Shown here: one piece after another, positions 1 through 8,126 of the stretch
Layout of the letters: each line of letters opens with the position of its first letter
Numbering within the stretch: position 1 is the first letter of the stretch
Origin: Halolactibacillus miurensis
Lineage (GTDB): Bacteria > Bacillota > Bacilli > Bacillales > Amphibacillaceae
Length of the DNA stretch: 64,000 nucleotides
Direction: 5' to 3'
Assembly: GCF_900116255.1 (NCBI RefSeq)
Contig: NZ_FPAI01000006.1
Span: forward strand, 62,001 to 126,000
Notes under the pieces: generated by a model
Told to the model about the DNA's origin: nothing
Databases searched by the model: none
Seen by the model: only the letters and a program-made list of their open reading frames with translations
Translations under genes and position numbers: made by a program

Positions 1-67
1 CCGCTTTTTCACAGGCGCGAATTGAATATTCAGATCCATCAGAAGCTAACAGGATTTTCTTAAACAT
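1..67 (-). CDS. Universal stress protein (UspA family), 5' end only
   Basis: Only the first 22 codons lie in the window and the rest runs off the left edge. The peptide opens MFKKILLASDGSEYSIRACE, the usual start of UspA-domain proteins: a first beta strand, then the SDGS loop that begins the nucleotide-binding fold, then the first helix. The start is ATG at 67 with AAGGGAG about eight bases upstream. UspA proteins are cytoplasmic stress proteins that often bind ATP. It is transcribed away from the next gene, so it starts its own unit. The family call rests on the N-terminus alone. Confidence 0.7.
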   Translation of the reverse strand, partial: MFKKILLASDGSEYSIRACEKA

Positions 68-204
68 GAATGACCACTCCCTTAAAGATAAAATAAACTA
101 TAGTATAATCTATCCTTTAACCGCTGTGGGTAAACCTCATTTCACCAAAAGTTTTCATCATTGTAACTATTCATACGGCTATTTTTTAATATCGCTCTGC
201 CCTA

Positions 205-1182
205 CTAGTCATTTAGGTTAATCGGAGAATGCTTTTCAACAGAGACGCGTGCTGCGTCCGTCATAAGCTGAGTATTATAAGCATTTTGATACGTAGACAA
301 AATGTGTTCATTACTACCTGACTTAATGGATTGAATAAAGGCTTCATCCTCCTGGTAATAGGGATCTTGTGTATCTACCATGACTTTTTCGGTTTTTCCC
401 GTTTTTATCGTTAACGACTCAGGAGTCCACTCGATCACTGCTGAATCGGTATACATCGTAAACCCTATTTCATCTAAACCCTCTGGTAAGATGCACGTAT
501 TGGTAATATTAGCGATGACTCCAGATTTAAATCGTATACTGAGTGTACCGACATCCGCTACAGTCACGTCTTCTTTTCGCTTATTCATCACGCGTTGTGC
601 CTCATAAGCATGAACTTCTTCACTCTCACCTAAAAGGTACCTCAAAAGATCGACAATATGCGTCGCTTGTTCATTTAATTGTCCACCCGATAATGCTTGA
701 TTACGCCACCAACTCACCTCAGGCATCGACCCCATCCATCTGCCTGTCACTAGACCTACGGTATGGTCTTTTAATAGACGTTTAAGATATTGAATCGATT
801 CTAAGTAACGGAAATGATAACCGACAGCAGTCACTAACGGTGCTTTTTCGAGTGCTTCAACAACTTTTTCTGGCGCCGCTGTTGTTACACCTAGTGGCTT
901 TTCAACAAAGAAAGGTATGCGATGCTTTACTAAGGTAAGTTCCATCTCACCATGCGCCATCGGCGGCACACAAAGATAAACACCATCTAATTTTTCTGCG
1001 TCTAGCATCGCATGAAAATCGCTATACCCTCTCATGCCGTCATACTGTTCAGCAAATCGCTTCGCTTTTTCCTCGCTCGTACCGCAAACAGCTACAAGTC
1101 TTACCTGGTCCATCTTCATTAGAATATCAGCATGTTTTTGACTAAATCCACCTGTCCCTACCATCCCAATCTTTATTGTCAT
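205..1182 (-). CDS. Gfo/Idh/MocA-family NAD(P)-dependent oxidoreductase
   Basis: A 325-residue protein with an N-terminal Rossmann fold (KIGMVGTGGFSQKHA, GxGxxS nucleotide-binding loop) and the family hallmark FFVEKPLG near residue 95, where the Lys belongs to the dinucleotide/substrate site. The C-terminal half is the alpha/beta dimerisation and substrate domain. The family oxidises or reduces sugars, inositols and similar polyols, and the substrate cannot be read from sequence. I start it at ATG 1182, because the ATG at 1191 directly abuts the AAAGG ribosome-binding site. It stands alone, with no sugar transporter or kinase beside it to suggest a pathway. Family is certain and substrate unknown. 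Confidence 0.9.
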   Translation of the reverse strand: MTIKIGMVGTGGFSQKHADILMKMDQVRLVAVCGTSEEKAKRFAEQYDGMRGYSDFHAMLDAEKLDGVYLCVPPMAHGEMELTLVKHRIPFFVEKPLGVTTAAPEKVVEALEKAPLVTAVGYHFRYLESIQYLKRLLKDHTVGLVTGRWMGSMPEVSWWRNQALSGGQLNEQATHIVDLLRYLLGESEEVHAYEAQRVMNKRKEDVTVADVGTLSIRFKSGVIANITNTCILPEGLDEIGFTMYTDSAVIEWTPESLTIKTGKTEKVMVDTQDPYYQEDEAFIQSIKSGSNEHILSTYQNAYNTQLMTDAARVSVEKHSPINLND

Positions 1183-1428
1183 CGTACTCATCCTTTATCA
1201 TTTGACTTAGTTAATTAATTTACTTTATTTTAACGTTGTTCTTAATAAGTCGCAACTTTTTCCATAAAACAACCTGAATATAAGTGTTAATACACATAAC
1301 AAGCACTTCTTACTAATTAATCAAATCCATGAGAAGCAACATGTCATACAAAATGATGTAAACATGTTACAATTAATATTGATAGTAAATACCATAACTC
1401 ATACATGAGAAGATAAGGGGTGCAAAGG

Positions 1429-1734
1429 ATGAAATTAGACGTAACAGATCAAGCCATTCAATGGTTCAAAGAGGAAGTATTAGTGGAAGAAGGTAGTGCC
1501 GTTCGTTTTTATGTGAAAATTTATGGTACAAGCCCGATTCGTGAAGGCTACGCACTAGCCTTTGACGTACACAATGAAGCAATTGATGGACCTGTTGGTG
1601 AGAAATTTGAGCAGAGTGGACTCACTTTTTACGTTAAAGAAGATGACCTCTGGTTCTTTGAAGGTCATGATTTAATCGTTGATTATGATGAGAAGATGGA
1701 TGAAGTCGCTTATCGCTATCCAGAAAATAAGTGA
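1429..1734 (+). CDS. HesB/YneR-like small protein
   Basis: A 101-residue protein resembling the HesB/IscA-like YneR group of Firmicutes: an early amphipathic helix (DQAIQWFKEEV), a beta-rich core (AVRFYVKIYGTSP) and a C-terminal DLWFFEGHDLIVDYDEK stretch. It lacks the conserved cysteines that bind iron or Fe-S clusters in true IscA/ErpA proteins, as is usual for the YneR subgroup, so an Fe-S carrier role should not be assumed. ATG 1429 has AAGGGG eight bases upstream. The in-frame GTG at 1420 lies inside that ribosome-binding site and is rejected. The gene converges on cheY and shares a terminator with it. Confidence 0.75.
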   Translation: MKLDVTDQAIQWFKEEVLVEEGSAVRFYVKIYGTSPIREGYALAFDVHNEAIDGPVGEKFEQSGLTFYVKEDDLWFFEGHDLIVDYDEKMDEVAYRYPENK

Positions 1735-1774
1735 CTGTATCTTGTCTCAATCGGACGCATTCAATATGATAAAC

Positions 1775-1813
1775 AAAAGGTCACAGATGCGACTAGCCCA
1801 ACTGTGACCTTTT
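1775..1813. terminator. Bidirectional terminator between HesB-like gene and cheY
   Basis: A perfect 12-bp inverted repeat (AAAAGGTCACAG and CTGTGACCTTTT) with a 15-nt loop lies between the convergent genes. The A/T runs at both ends give a U-tract in either direction. Confidence 0.85.
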
Positions 1814-1821
1814 AGTATGCT

Positions 1822-2178
1822 TTAAAAAATTTTTTCTAACGCTTGTTTAATACGATCTTGATCAAATGGCTTAACGATAAAATCTTTCGCACCCGCTTGA
1901 ATTGCTTCAAGTACCATTTGTTGTTGTCCCATTGCTGAGCACATGACAATCGTGGCACCTGGGTCATTGGCTTTAATATTCTTAACAGCCTCTACCCCAT
2001 TCATCTCAGGCATGGTAATATCCATTGTCACTAAATCCGGTTTCAACTCACTATACAAATCAATCGCCACTTGACCATTCTCTGCCTCGCCAACGACCTC
2101 ATGTCCTAATGATTGAAAGATATTTTTTAGCTGCATACGCATAAACGCAGCATCATCAGTTACTAAAATACGTGCCAT
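1822..2178 (-). CDS. cheY: Chemotaxis response regulator CheY
   Basis: A 118-residue single-domain receiver. The acidic pair is D8/D9, the phosphoacceptor D53 lies in TMDITMPEMNG, the switch Ser81 in MCSAMGQ and Lys103 in FIVKPF. The segments DDAAFMRM and AGAKDFIVKPF are characteristic of Bacillus-type CheY. Phospho-CheY binds the flagellar switch, and in Bacillus it promotes counter-clockwise rotation. It is the last gene of a cheX-cheW-cheY operon with a strong terminator just beyond its stop. There is no output domain, so it acts only by protein contact. Confidence 0.95.
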   Translation of the reverse strand: MARILVTDDAAFMRMQLKNIFQSLGHEVVGEAENGQVAIDLYSELKPDLVTMDITMPEMNGVEAVKNIKANDPGATIVMCSAMGQQQMVLEAIQAGAKDFIVKPFDQDRIKQALEKIF

Positions 2179-2224
2179 AATTCATACTCTCCTCTAACTC
2201 TTTTATTTCTCATCATTACGTGTT

Positions 2225-2686
2225 TTACTGTTCTTCTACAACTTCTTTTACTTCATTTAATTCTTGATGATTTAAAATGTATGCTAAGTCTACTAAGAGT
2301 AATAAGCGGTCATCCAGCTTTGCGACACCATTTAAAAACTTCGCATTGACACCTCTAATAGATGTAGGAGCTGGCTCTACAATTTCTTCATCGATATCAA
2401 TAACATCTGAGGCTTCATCGACGATAAAGCCAACCGATACATCATCAACAAGTGCGACAAGCATTCGTGAATGATCGGTTTTGTCTGTTTTATCCATATC
2501 CATACGACGCTTTAAGTCGATGACCGGAATAACCTCGCCTCTTAGTTTCGTAATACCTTCAATAAAGTCTGATACTTGAGGTAACTTTGTCATATCAAGT
2601 AATTTTTCAATGGACACAATTTGTTGAATACTTGCGCCATATTCTTGATCATTTAATCGGAAAACGATATATTTTTCTGTGCTCAT
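2225..2686 (-). CDS. cheW: Chemotaxis coupling protein CheW
   Basis: A 153-residue single CheW domain. It opens KYIVFRLNDQEYGASIQQI, followed by the conserved segments ITKLRGEVIPVIDLKRR and VGFIVDEASDVIDI, which match the two SH3-like subdomains that bridge CheA to chemoreceptors at the inner membrane face. The ATG at 2686 has GGAGAAGAG upstream. It sits between cheX and cheY, but no cheA, cheB, cheR or receptor gene lies in the window, so the rest of the pathway must be encoded elsewhere. Confidence 0.95.
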   Translation of the reverse strand: MSTEKYIVFRLNDQEYGASIQQIVSIEKLLDMTKLPQVSDFIEGITKLRGEVIPVIDLKRRMDMDKTDKTDHSRMLVALVDDVSVGFIVDEASDVIDIDEEIVEPAPTSIRGVNAKFLNGVAKLDDRLLLLVDLAYILNHQELNEVKEVVEEQ

Positions 2687-2779
2687 CTATCTCTTCTCCT
2701 TCAATACGTATTTAGACACACACTCATACAAGTTCAAGGATACATTAAATAAATCCCTTTATGCAACTATTAGTTCAGA

Positions 2780-3244
2780 TTAATTGTTTAAGAGTAAATA
2801 AATAGATAAGGTCTGGTTCTCTGGATAGGTTACTTCTACTAGTAGTGCCCGTTTAAAACCTGATAACGTCGCATCCCCTTTTAAAATCGTCGGATGAGTA
2901 ATGTCCGTTGTAAGTCCCTGTTCTGATAAATAGGTGGATAGACTACCTGCGATCATATTGCCTAATTCCCCCGCAAATGAATCTAGCATCTCCCCTTCAA
3001 CAGGCATACCAAACATTTTCTCACCAATACTACTAAAAAAAGTATCTGTTGATTGTAAAACTAGTTCACCTTTAACGTTACCAGTGTAGCCAATCATAAC
3101 ACCAAATTGGACTTTAAGTGGTGGTTCCATAATTTTCGGTGCACCAACAACCGGGTCAATGGGGATAATCTTCTTAACCGATACAATCGATCCGTTATAC
3201 ACGTCTTTTATAATTTCATTCATACTTTTTTCTCCTGCTGTCAC
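2780..3244 (-). CDS. cheX: CheX-type CheY-P phosphatase
   Basis: A 154-residue CheC/CheX/FliY-family protein. The catalytic ExxN signature appears as FAGELGNMIAGSLS around residues 98-111, and the VKGELVLQS strand precedes it. CheX dimers dephosphorylate CheY-P. One motif rather than two separates CheX from CheC. B. subtilis uses CheC and FliY, whereas CheX is typical of other Firmicutes, spirochaetes and Thermotoga. GTG 3244 has a very strong GGGGAGG seven bases upstream. A second good start, ATG 3223 with AGGAG, would remove seven residues. It is first in the operon. A sigma-D-like -10 element (GCCGAAAAT at 3292-3300) lies upstream without a clear -35. Confidence 0.88.
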   Translation of the reverse strand: MTAGEKSMNEIIKDVYNGSIVSVKKIIPIDPVVGAPKIMEPPLKVQFGVMIGYTGNVKGELVLQSTDTFFSSIGEKMFGMPVEGEMLDSFAGELGNMIAGSLSTYLSEQGLTTDITHPTILKGDATLSGFKRALLVEVTYPENQTLSIYLLLNN

Positions 3245-3420
3245 AATACTTCCTCCCCAAAATCTCTAATCCTATACAAACTTCTACTGTTATTTTCGGC
3301 CCAATGACCTAAAGAATGAAGTGATTCTCTTAAAAAGTTCTGGTTTTTCTTAAACCATGACTTTTGACTTATGAATTTTCATTACATCCTAATTACCAAC
3401 AACCTAACAAGATTGATATA

Positions 3421-3464
3421 AAAAGCACAACTTGGAACAGAGGCTGCTCTCTTGTTGTGCTTTT
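3421..3464 (-). terminator. Terminator of the YuiF-like antiporter gene
   Basis: The arms AAAAGCACAA and TTGTGCTTTT are perfect complements. Read on the minus strand, the hairpin follows the antiporter stop (3497) and ends in a T run. Confidence 0.8.
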
Positions 3465-3496
3465 CGTCTGTCGTTTAACATGCTTTTATCTCTATA

Positions 3497-4807
3497 CTAT
3501 AAAATCAAAGCACCAATTAATCCAAAGATAATCAGTGGAATGTTGTAGTGTATAAACGTTGGTACACATGTATCCCAAATGTGATCGTGCTTACCATCTG
3601 CGTTAAGACCCGATGTTGGCCCTAACGTTGTATCACTGACAGGCGATCCAGCATCTCCTAAGGCACCGGCTGTTCCGATTAAGACGGCAATCGCCATCGG
3701 TGACAGACCCATCTGTAAACCAAACGGCACATAAAGTACAGCTAAAATAGGAATGGTCGCAAATGATGAACCGATACCGATGGTGATCACGAGGCCCACA
3801 AGGAGTAAAATAAGTATAAGGAAGACTTTAGATAAACTAAAGAACTGTTCGGTTTGCGTGATGAGCGCATCCACCGCCCCTACTTCTTTTAAAAGGTGAC
3901 TAAAGCCACCGGCAACAATCATCACAAAACCAATCGTCGCCATCATTTTGATCCCCTCCGTCATGACACCATCAAGTTCACGGTATGGAACAACACCGAA
4001 GACAAACATCGCTAGAATTCCGACAAGCGCACCAATAATAAGTTCGCCAGAAAAAATTTGAATCACAAGCGCTAATAGAATGCTAATCAAAGTGAATGTA
4101 TGCTTGATGGTAAAGCGACTGCCCTGTTCCTTTGGAGAATAAAAAGCTGGTTCATAGCCTTTGACATCCAATTCACGTGGTTTTCTATACGTAATAAAGA
4201 TTGACACAATAAGGCCAACAATCATCCCTAAACCAGGCACAAGCATTGCCAGTGATACGTCACCAAGCTCTATTGTCTGACCGCTAAGCTTCATATTTTC
4301 TTGAATAATCTGTTGGAAAATCAGACCGTATCCGACCGGAATCATAATATATGGCGCTTCTAATCCAAACGTCAATGCACTGGCAACTGCTCGGCGGTCA
4401 ATTTTCATTCGATCAAATAAAGATAATAAGGGTGGAATAAGTAATGGAATAAAGGCAATATGAATCGGTACCACATTTTGTGATAAGGATGAGATAAAGG
4501 CAATGGATAGTAATAAAACCCCACGTTTGTTTGATAAATGACGCGTAAGGATATTAACTAAACTCATTGTAATCCCACTATAGTTAATAGCGACGGCGAA
4601 TGCTCCTAATAAAATATAACTTAAAGCTGTTTTTGCTTGATCTCCGCCCATACCTTCGATAAATAAGTTCAACGTGTCTACAAATGATAAACCAGACACT
4701 AACCCCGCTATAATACCTGAGAGTATTAAGGCAAGTAATACATGAATACGGAACAAGCTAAAAACGACTAAACTTAATACAGCAATTAAAACAACCCATT
4801 CTAACAT
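3497..4807 (-). CDS. YuiF-type Na+/H+ antiporter family protein
   Basis: A 436-residue polytopic membrane protein with about eleven to twelve predicted membrane segments. It belongs to the NhaC/ArsB-like ion transporter superfamily, and its length, its early LLGAFAVAINYSGIT segment and its late GTAGALGDAGSPVSDTTLGPT motif agree with the B. subtilis YuiF group. Such proteins are annotated as Na+/H+ or amino-acid:proton antiporters of the cytoplasmic membrane, and the exact substrate is uncertain. It is monocistronic, with its own terminator and a promoter overlapped by a 24-bp palindrome, so it is probably controlled by a dedicated repressor. Confidence 0.82.
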   Translation of the reverse strand: MLEWVVLIAVLSLVVFSLFRIHVLLALILSGIIAGLVSGLSFVDTLNLFIEGMGGDQAKTALSYILLGAFAVAINYSGITMSLVNILTRHLSNKRGVLLLSIAFISSLSQNVVPIHIAFIPLLIPPLLSLFDRMKIDRRAVASALTFGLEAPYIMIPVGYGLIFQQIIQENMKLSGQTIELGDVSLAMLVPGLGMIVGLIVSIFITYRKPRELDVKGYEPAFYSPKEQGSRFTIKHTFTLISILLALVIQIFSGELIIGALVGILAMFVFGVVPYRELDGVMTEGIKMMATIGFVMIVAGGFSHLLKEVGAVDALITQTEQFFSLSKVFLILILLLVGLVITIGIGSSFATIPILAVLYVPFGLQMGLSPMAIAVLIGTAGALGDAGSPVSDTTLGPTSGLNADGKHDHIWDTCVPTFIHYNIPLIIFGLIGALIL

Positions 4808-4838
4808 AGTTTCTTCCCCTCACTTCTTCTTTTTCTTT

Positions 4839-4862
4839 AATACTTTACCATAGTAAAGTATT
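4839..4862. promoter_or_regulatory. Palindromic operator overlapping the antiporter promoter
   Basis: Perfect 10-bp arms AATACTTTAC and GTAAAGTATT flank a 4-bp centre. The -10 hexamer TACTAT of the antiporter promoter lies inside the palindrome, about 40 bp before the ATG. That is the expected position for repression by a dimeric regulator, whose identity is unknown. Confidence 0.6.
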
Positions 4863-4878
4863 AAAGTGTTTGATGCAA
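4850..4878 (-). promoter_or_regulatory. Sigma-A-like promoter of the antiporter gene
   Basis: Minus-strand -35 TTGCAT (4873-4878) and -10 TACTAT (4850-4855) are separated by exactly 17 bp, and the ATG is at 4807. Confidence 0.6.
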
Positions 4879-4977
4879 GAGAAATTTAATATTTTTCGAT
4901 GAATCAAGTGAAAAATGATATGGATGTTTTAACATACGCGACTTAGATTTACGTACGTTATAAGTATTACACGGTAT

Positions 4978-5085
4978 TTATTGTACAGGAATTGACTGAC
5001 GAACCTTTTCTTCTTTTTCTTTACTTTTTAAACTAAGGTCATAATCTATGTTCGTCAGTTCCTGTTCACTATCGATAATTAGAGC
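4978..5085 (-). other. Possible ORF remnant in the 4.86-5.26 kb intergenic region
   Basis: The 500-bp gap between the antiporter promoter and the siderophore operon has no intact gene. One minus-strand frame is open for 35 codons, and its end (DLSLKSKEKEEKVRQSIPVQ, then TAA at 4978-4980) reads like a charged protein C-terminus. It has no start codon or ribosome-binding site, and a stop lies just upstream. The same stretch contains a bulged inverted repeat (4986-5004 with 5050-5064). It may be a decayed gene end or chance. Confidence 0.25.
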
Positions 5086-5262
5086 TTATATGTTAAGATT
5101 TCTTCTAGATTTTCAGTACAGTTAGCAATCAAACAATTATAATTACCTATCCTAATATTTAAACCTTTCACAGATCAAAAGTGAACAGCTGAGGTACGAC
5201 ATCTAAAAAGTACTTTAACATTGTGTTGATGAGTTAGTTTTTAGAAAAATAGACAAATACAA

Positions 5263-5304
5263 ACAAGCTGTTCGCCATAGCCAGAGCTATAACAAACAGC
5301 TTGT
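5263..5304 (-). terminator. Probable terminator of the siderophore operon
   Basis: The arms ACAAGCTGTT and AACAGCTTGT lie 40 bp past the stop of the binding-protein gene. The minus-strand tail is T-rich but interrupted. Confidence 0.6.
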
Positions 5305-5343
5305 AAAAAAGTGTTCATATAAAAGATGTTTTACTTTGTTCTG

Positions 5344-6327
5344 TTACTCGACACTTTGTTTAATTTCTTCAATCATCTGTGTCACAGAGGTAATACCACC
5401 ACTAGATAGATACCAGTAGTCTGGTGTTAAGTAAGTAATATTGTCTTCTGTTGCGGCTGTTGTACCATTCACTAAATCGTTATCTAGCGTTGTTTCAGCC
5501 GTATAGTCACCACCAGTCACGGCATTACGGTCTAGTACATAAAGAAGATCTGGATTCTTTTCTGCGATGTATTCAAAACTAATGTTTTGTCCGTGAGTCG
5601 CCGATTCGATTGTCTCATCAACCGGTGTGATACCTAATACATCGTGAATCAAACCGAAACGCGAACCTGAACCATAAGCGTTGACAGAGCCATCACTTGT
5701 TAAGATAATTAAACCTGATTTATCCTCAGGTGCCATGTCTTTCACATTTGCTGCTTCAGCTTTAATGTTTTCTACCGCTTCAGCGGCTTCTGTTTGTTTA
5801 GAGAAAATATCACCCATTAATGTGACGTTTTTTTCAAATGAGCCGAGGAAATCAGCATTATCGATACCAACATAAATCGTTGGTGCAAGTTCAGATAGAT
5901 CATCGTACGCTTCTTGAGTACGACCTGAGATGATAATGAGATCAGGATTTAAATTAGCCAGTGCTTCAAAGTCTGGTTCAAACAGTGTACCAGCATTGAC
6001 ATAATCATCTGAAGCAAATTGTTCTAAGTATCCAGGAACATTTCCTAAAGGCAAGGCATGAACGTCAACGCCTAAGTTATTTAATGTATCAAGTGTACCA
6101 AAATCAAATACAGCAATTGTTTCTGGATTAACGGGTACCGTCGTCTCACCTAATTCATGTTCAACGGTTATTTCAGTAGGTGCGTCAGTATCCTCATTTG
6201 TTTCTTCCGTTTGTTGTTCATCGTTCTCTGAATCAGCAGTAGTCGATTCATCTGTTGAATCTTCTTGACAAGCAACAAGTACAAGACTTGCGATTAAAGC
6301 AAACATTACTAACATGAGTTTCTTCAT
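5344..6327 (-). CDS. yclQ: Ferric-siderophore-binding lipoprotein (YclQ/CeuE type)
   Basis: A 327-residue substrate-binding protein of the FecB/BtuF-like fold. It starts MKKLMLVMFALIASLVLVAC, a lipoprotein signal peptide with lipobox LVAC. A Thr/Glu/Asp-rich tether follows (about residues 20-50), then two lobes, including VEHELGETTVPVNPETIAVFD and the NPDLIIISGRTQEAYDDLS strand-helix. It captures ferric siderophore outside the cell and delivers it to the YclNO permease. Order and similarity point to the petrobactin/catecholate group, but ligand identity is inferred. I choose ATG 6327 because the upstream extension would precede the signal peptide. It is last in the Fur-controlled operon. Confidence 0.88.
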   Translation of the reverse strand: MKKLMLVMFALIASLVLVACQEDSTDESTTADSENDEQQTEETNEDTDAPTEITVEHELGETTVPVNPETIAVFDFGTLDTLNNLGVDVHALPLGNVPGYLEQFASDDYVNAGTLFEPDFEALANLNPDLIIISGRTQEAYDDLSELAPTIYVGIDNADFLGSFEKNVTLMGDIFSKQTEAAEAVENIKAEAANVKDMAPEDKSGLIILTSDGSVNAYGSGSRFGLIHDVLGITPVDETIESATHGQNISFEYIAEKNPDLLYVLDRNAVTGGDYTAETTLDNDLVNGTTAATEDNITYLTPDYWYLSSGGITSVTQMIEEIKQSVE

Positions 6328-6426
6328 AATAATATCTATCCCTTCTTTTTTTGTTGTTTTTAGTTGATTTTTCCTTACCACTTATTTCTGGGCCCAGCAA
6401 TAAGAAGAAAATCAGAGTCAAAACCA

Positions 6427-7185
6427 TTAAGAAAAATATAAACAAATGCGACATTGATCAATATCTTGAATCTTGATATCCATGTCATACACTTCTTTTA
6501 ATACACCATTACGAATAATTTCATCTGTCGGTCCTTTTTTAATGACTTTTCCGTCACGCAAGGCAACGATATAGTCAGAATAAACCGAAGCAAAGTTCAC
6601 ATCGTGTAACACAATCACAATTGTTTTCCCTAATTCATCAGCCAAACGTCTCAGTACTTTCATTATTTGGACTGAATGCTTCATATCTAAGTTATTGAGT
6701 GGTTCATCAAGTAAAATATACTCAGTATCTTGGGCAATGACCATCGCAATATACGCCCGTTGTTTTTGACCACCACTGAGTTGATCTAAAAACTTGTTTT
6801 CCATCGTTTCAAGTTCCATATAGTGAATGGCACTATCAATCATCTTCTCATCGATATCAGTCAGTCGTCCTTGTGAATAAGGGAAACGACCGAAACTGAC
6901 GAGTTGCCTGACGGTGAGTCTGACATTAATATCATTCGCTTGTTTTAAAATGGAGAGTTTTTTCGCGAGTGCCTTATTATTTGTCGCCGATACTTCTTCC
7001 CCGTCAATGAGAACTTCACCCTCATCTTTGGCAATCAGACGACTCACAATCGATAGTAAGGTACTCTTACCAGCACCATTGGGACCGATAAACGAGGTGA
7101 TTTTCCCTTTAGGAATTGTCATAGACACATGGTCTACAACAGCCGTATCGCCATATAGTTTTGTTACATCTTTAATTTTCACCAT
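6427..7185 (-). CDS. yclP: Ferric-siderophore ABC transporter ATPase
   Basis: A 252-residue ABC ATPase of the FecE/FhuC group. Walker A is GPNGAGKST (about residues 34-42), the signature LSGGQKQRAYIAM, and Walker B YILLDEPLNNLD with the switch His in IVLHDVNFA. It powers ferric-siderophore import through the membrane pair encoded just upstream. It begins ATGGTG behind AAAGGAGAA and overlaps the end of the preceding permease gene by seven bases, which suggests translational coupling. The C-terminus ends in a short Cys-containing tail (DQCRICLYFS) that is probably not functional. Confidence 0.92.
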   Translation of the reverse strand: MVKIKDVTKLYGDTAVVDHVSMTIPKGKITSFIGPNGAGKSTLLSIVSRLIAKDEGEVLIDGEEVSATNNKALAKKLSILKQANDINVRLTVRQLVSFGRFPYSQGRLTDIDEKMIDSAIHYMELETMENKFLDQLSGGQKQRAYIAMVIAQDTEYILLDEPLNNLDMKHSVQIMKVLRRLADELGKTIVIVLHDVNFASVYSDYIVALRDGKVIKKGPTDEIIRNGVLKEVYDMDIKIQDIDQCRICLYFS

Positions 7186-8126
7186 GTTCTATTCTCCTTT
7201 AAGATAAGATATAAGAAATATACGCCACCGACTAAGTTAATGACGACACTTAGTGTTGTTGAAAAATTAAATACGCGGTCAATAATGAACTGGCCACCAA
7301 CAAGCGCAATGATGCTGACAAAAACAGTGGCTAGAATCAACACGCTATGTTTATATGTCTTAAACATTTCATAGGTAACATTGACGACAAGAATCCCGAG
7401 AAACATAATCGGTCCGACTAAAGCCGTCGCAACGGCCATAAGAATAGCCACAATCACCATGAGTTGTTGTACCACACGGTTATAATCAACACCTAGATTT
7501 ACCGCATGACTTTTACCGAGTGATAACACATCTAAGTATTTCGTAAACCTTAATAAATAGAGTAAGGTGACGACAATGATACCAATGGACATATATAGAA
7601 GATCGGTTTGGACGTTATTGAAACTCGCAAACATCCGGTTTTGAACAATCAAAAACTCATTGGGATCAATCAAGACTTGCATAAAGGTAGATAAACTTTG
7701 AAAGAAGGTCCCAAAAATGAGTCCAATTAATAATAGGAAATAAATATTATTCCCGCGTTTAAATAACAATTTAAATAATATAAGGGCAAACACAATCATA
7801 AGGCCAATGGAAAGAAAGAAATTAACGGTTTGATTGGTTGCTGATAGGCTCGTTGAGCCGTAAAAGAAAATAATAAAAGTTTGAATTAACTGGTATAGGG
7901 CATCTAACCCAATTAAACTTGGGGTTAAAATCCGATTATTGGTAATTGTTTGAAAAATAATGGTTGCAATCGCAATAACGGCCCCAGTAACGGCAATAGC
8001 GATAATACGGGTAAATCGACGTTCTAAAATGTATTGCCAATTACCTGTTAAGCCGACAAATAGAAATAAACTAATCGCTACGACACTACCAATGGCTAAA
8101 AGCATGAGTTTTGTTTTATGACTCAT
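7179..8126 (-). CDS. yclO: Ferric-siderophore ABC permease, second subunit
   Basis: A 315-residue FecCD-family permease with about nine membrane helices. The conserved cytoplasmic loop near residues 215-235 contains SLGKSHAVNLGVDYNRV, followed by VGPIMFLGILVVNVTYEMF, which matches the coupling-helix region that docks to the ATPase. It forms a heterodimeric channel with the upstream subunit. The ATG at 8126 has GGAGG upstream and overlaps the previous stop by eleven bases. The divergent region around residues 75-130 fits the YclO/CeuC subgroup. Confidence 0.9.
   Translation of the reverse strand: MSHKTKLMLLAIGSVVAISLFLFVGLTGNWQYILERRFTRIIAIAVTGAVIAIATIIFQTITNNRILTPSLIGLDALYQLIQTFIIFFYGSTSLSATNQTVNFFLSIGLMIVFALILFKLLFKRGNNIYFLLLIGLIFGTFFQSLSTFMQVLIDPNEFLIVQNRMFASFNNVQTDLLYMSIGIIVVTLLYLLRFTKYLDVLSLGKSHAVNLGVDYNRVVQQLMVIVAILMAVATALVGPIMFLGILVVNVTYEMFKTYKHSVLILATVFVSIIALVGGQFIIDRVFNFSTTLSVVINLVGGVYFLYLILKENRTW

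Noticed and set aside
3292-3319. Full sigma-D promoter for cheXWY
   Set aside because: A good -10 (GCCGAAAAT) is present but no TAAA-type -35 lies 15 bp upstream.
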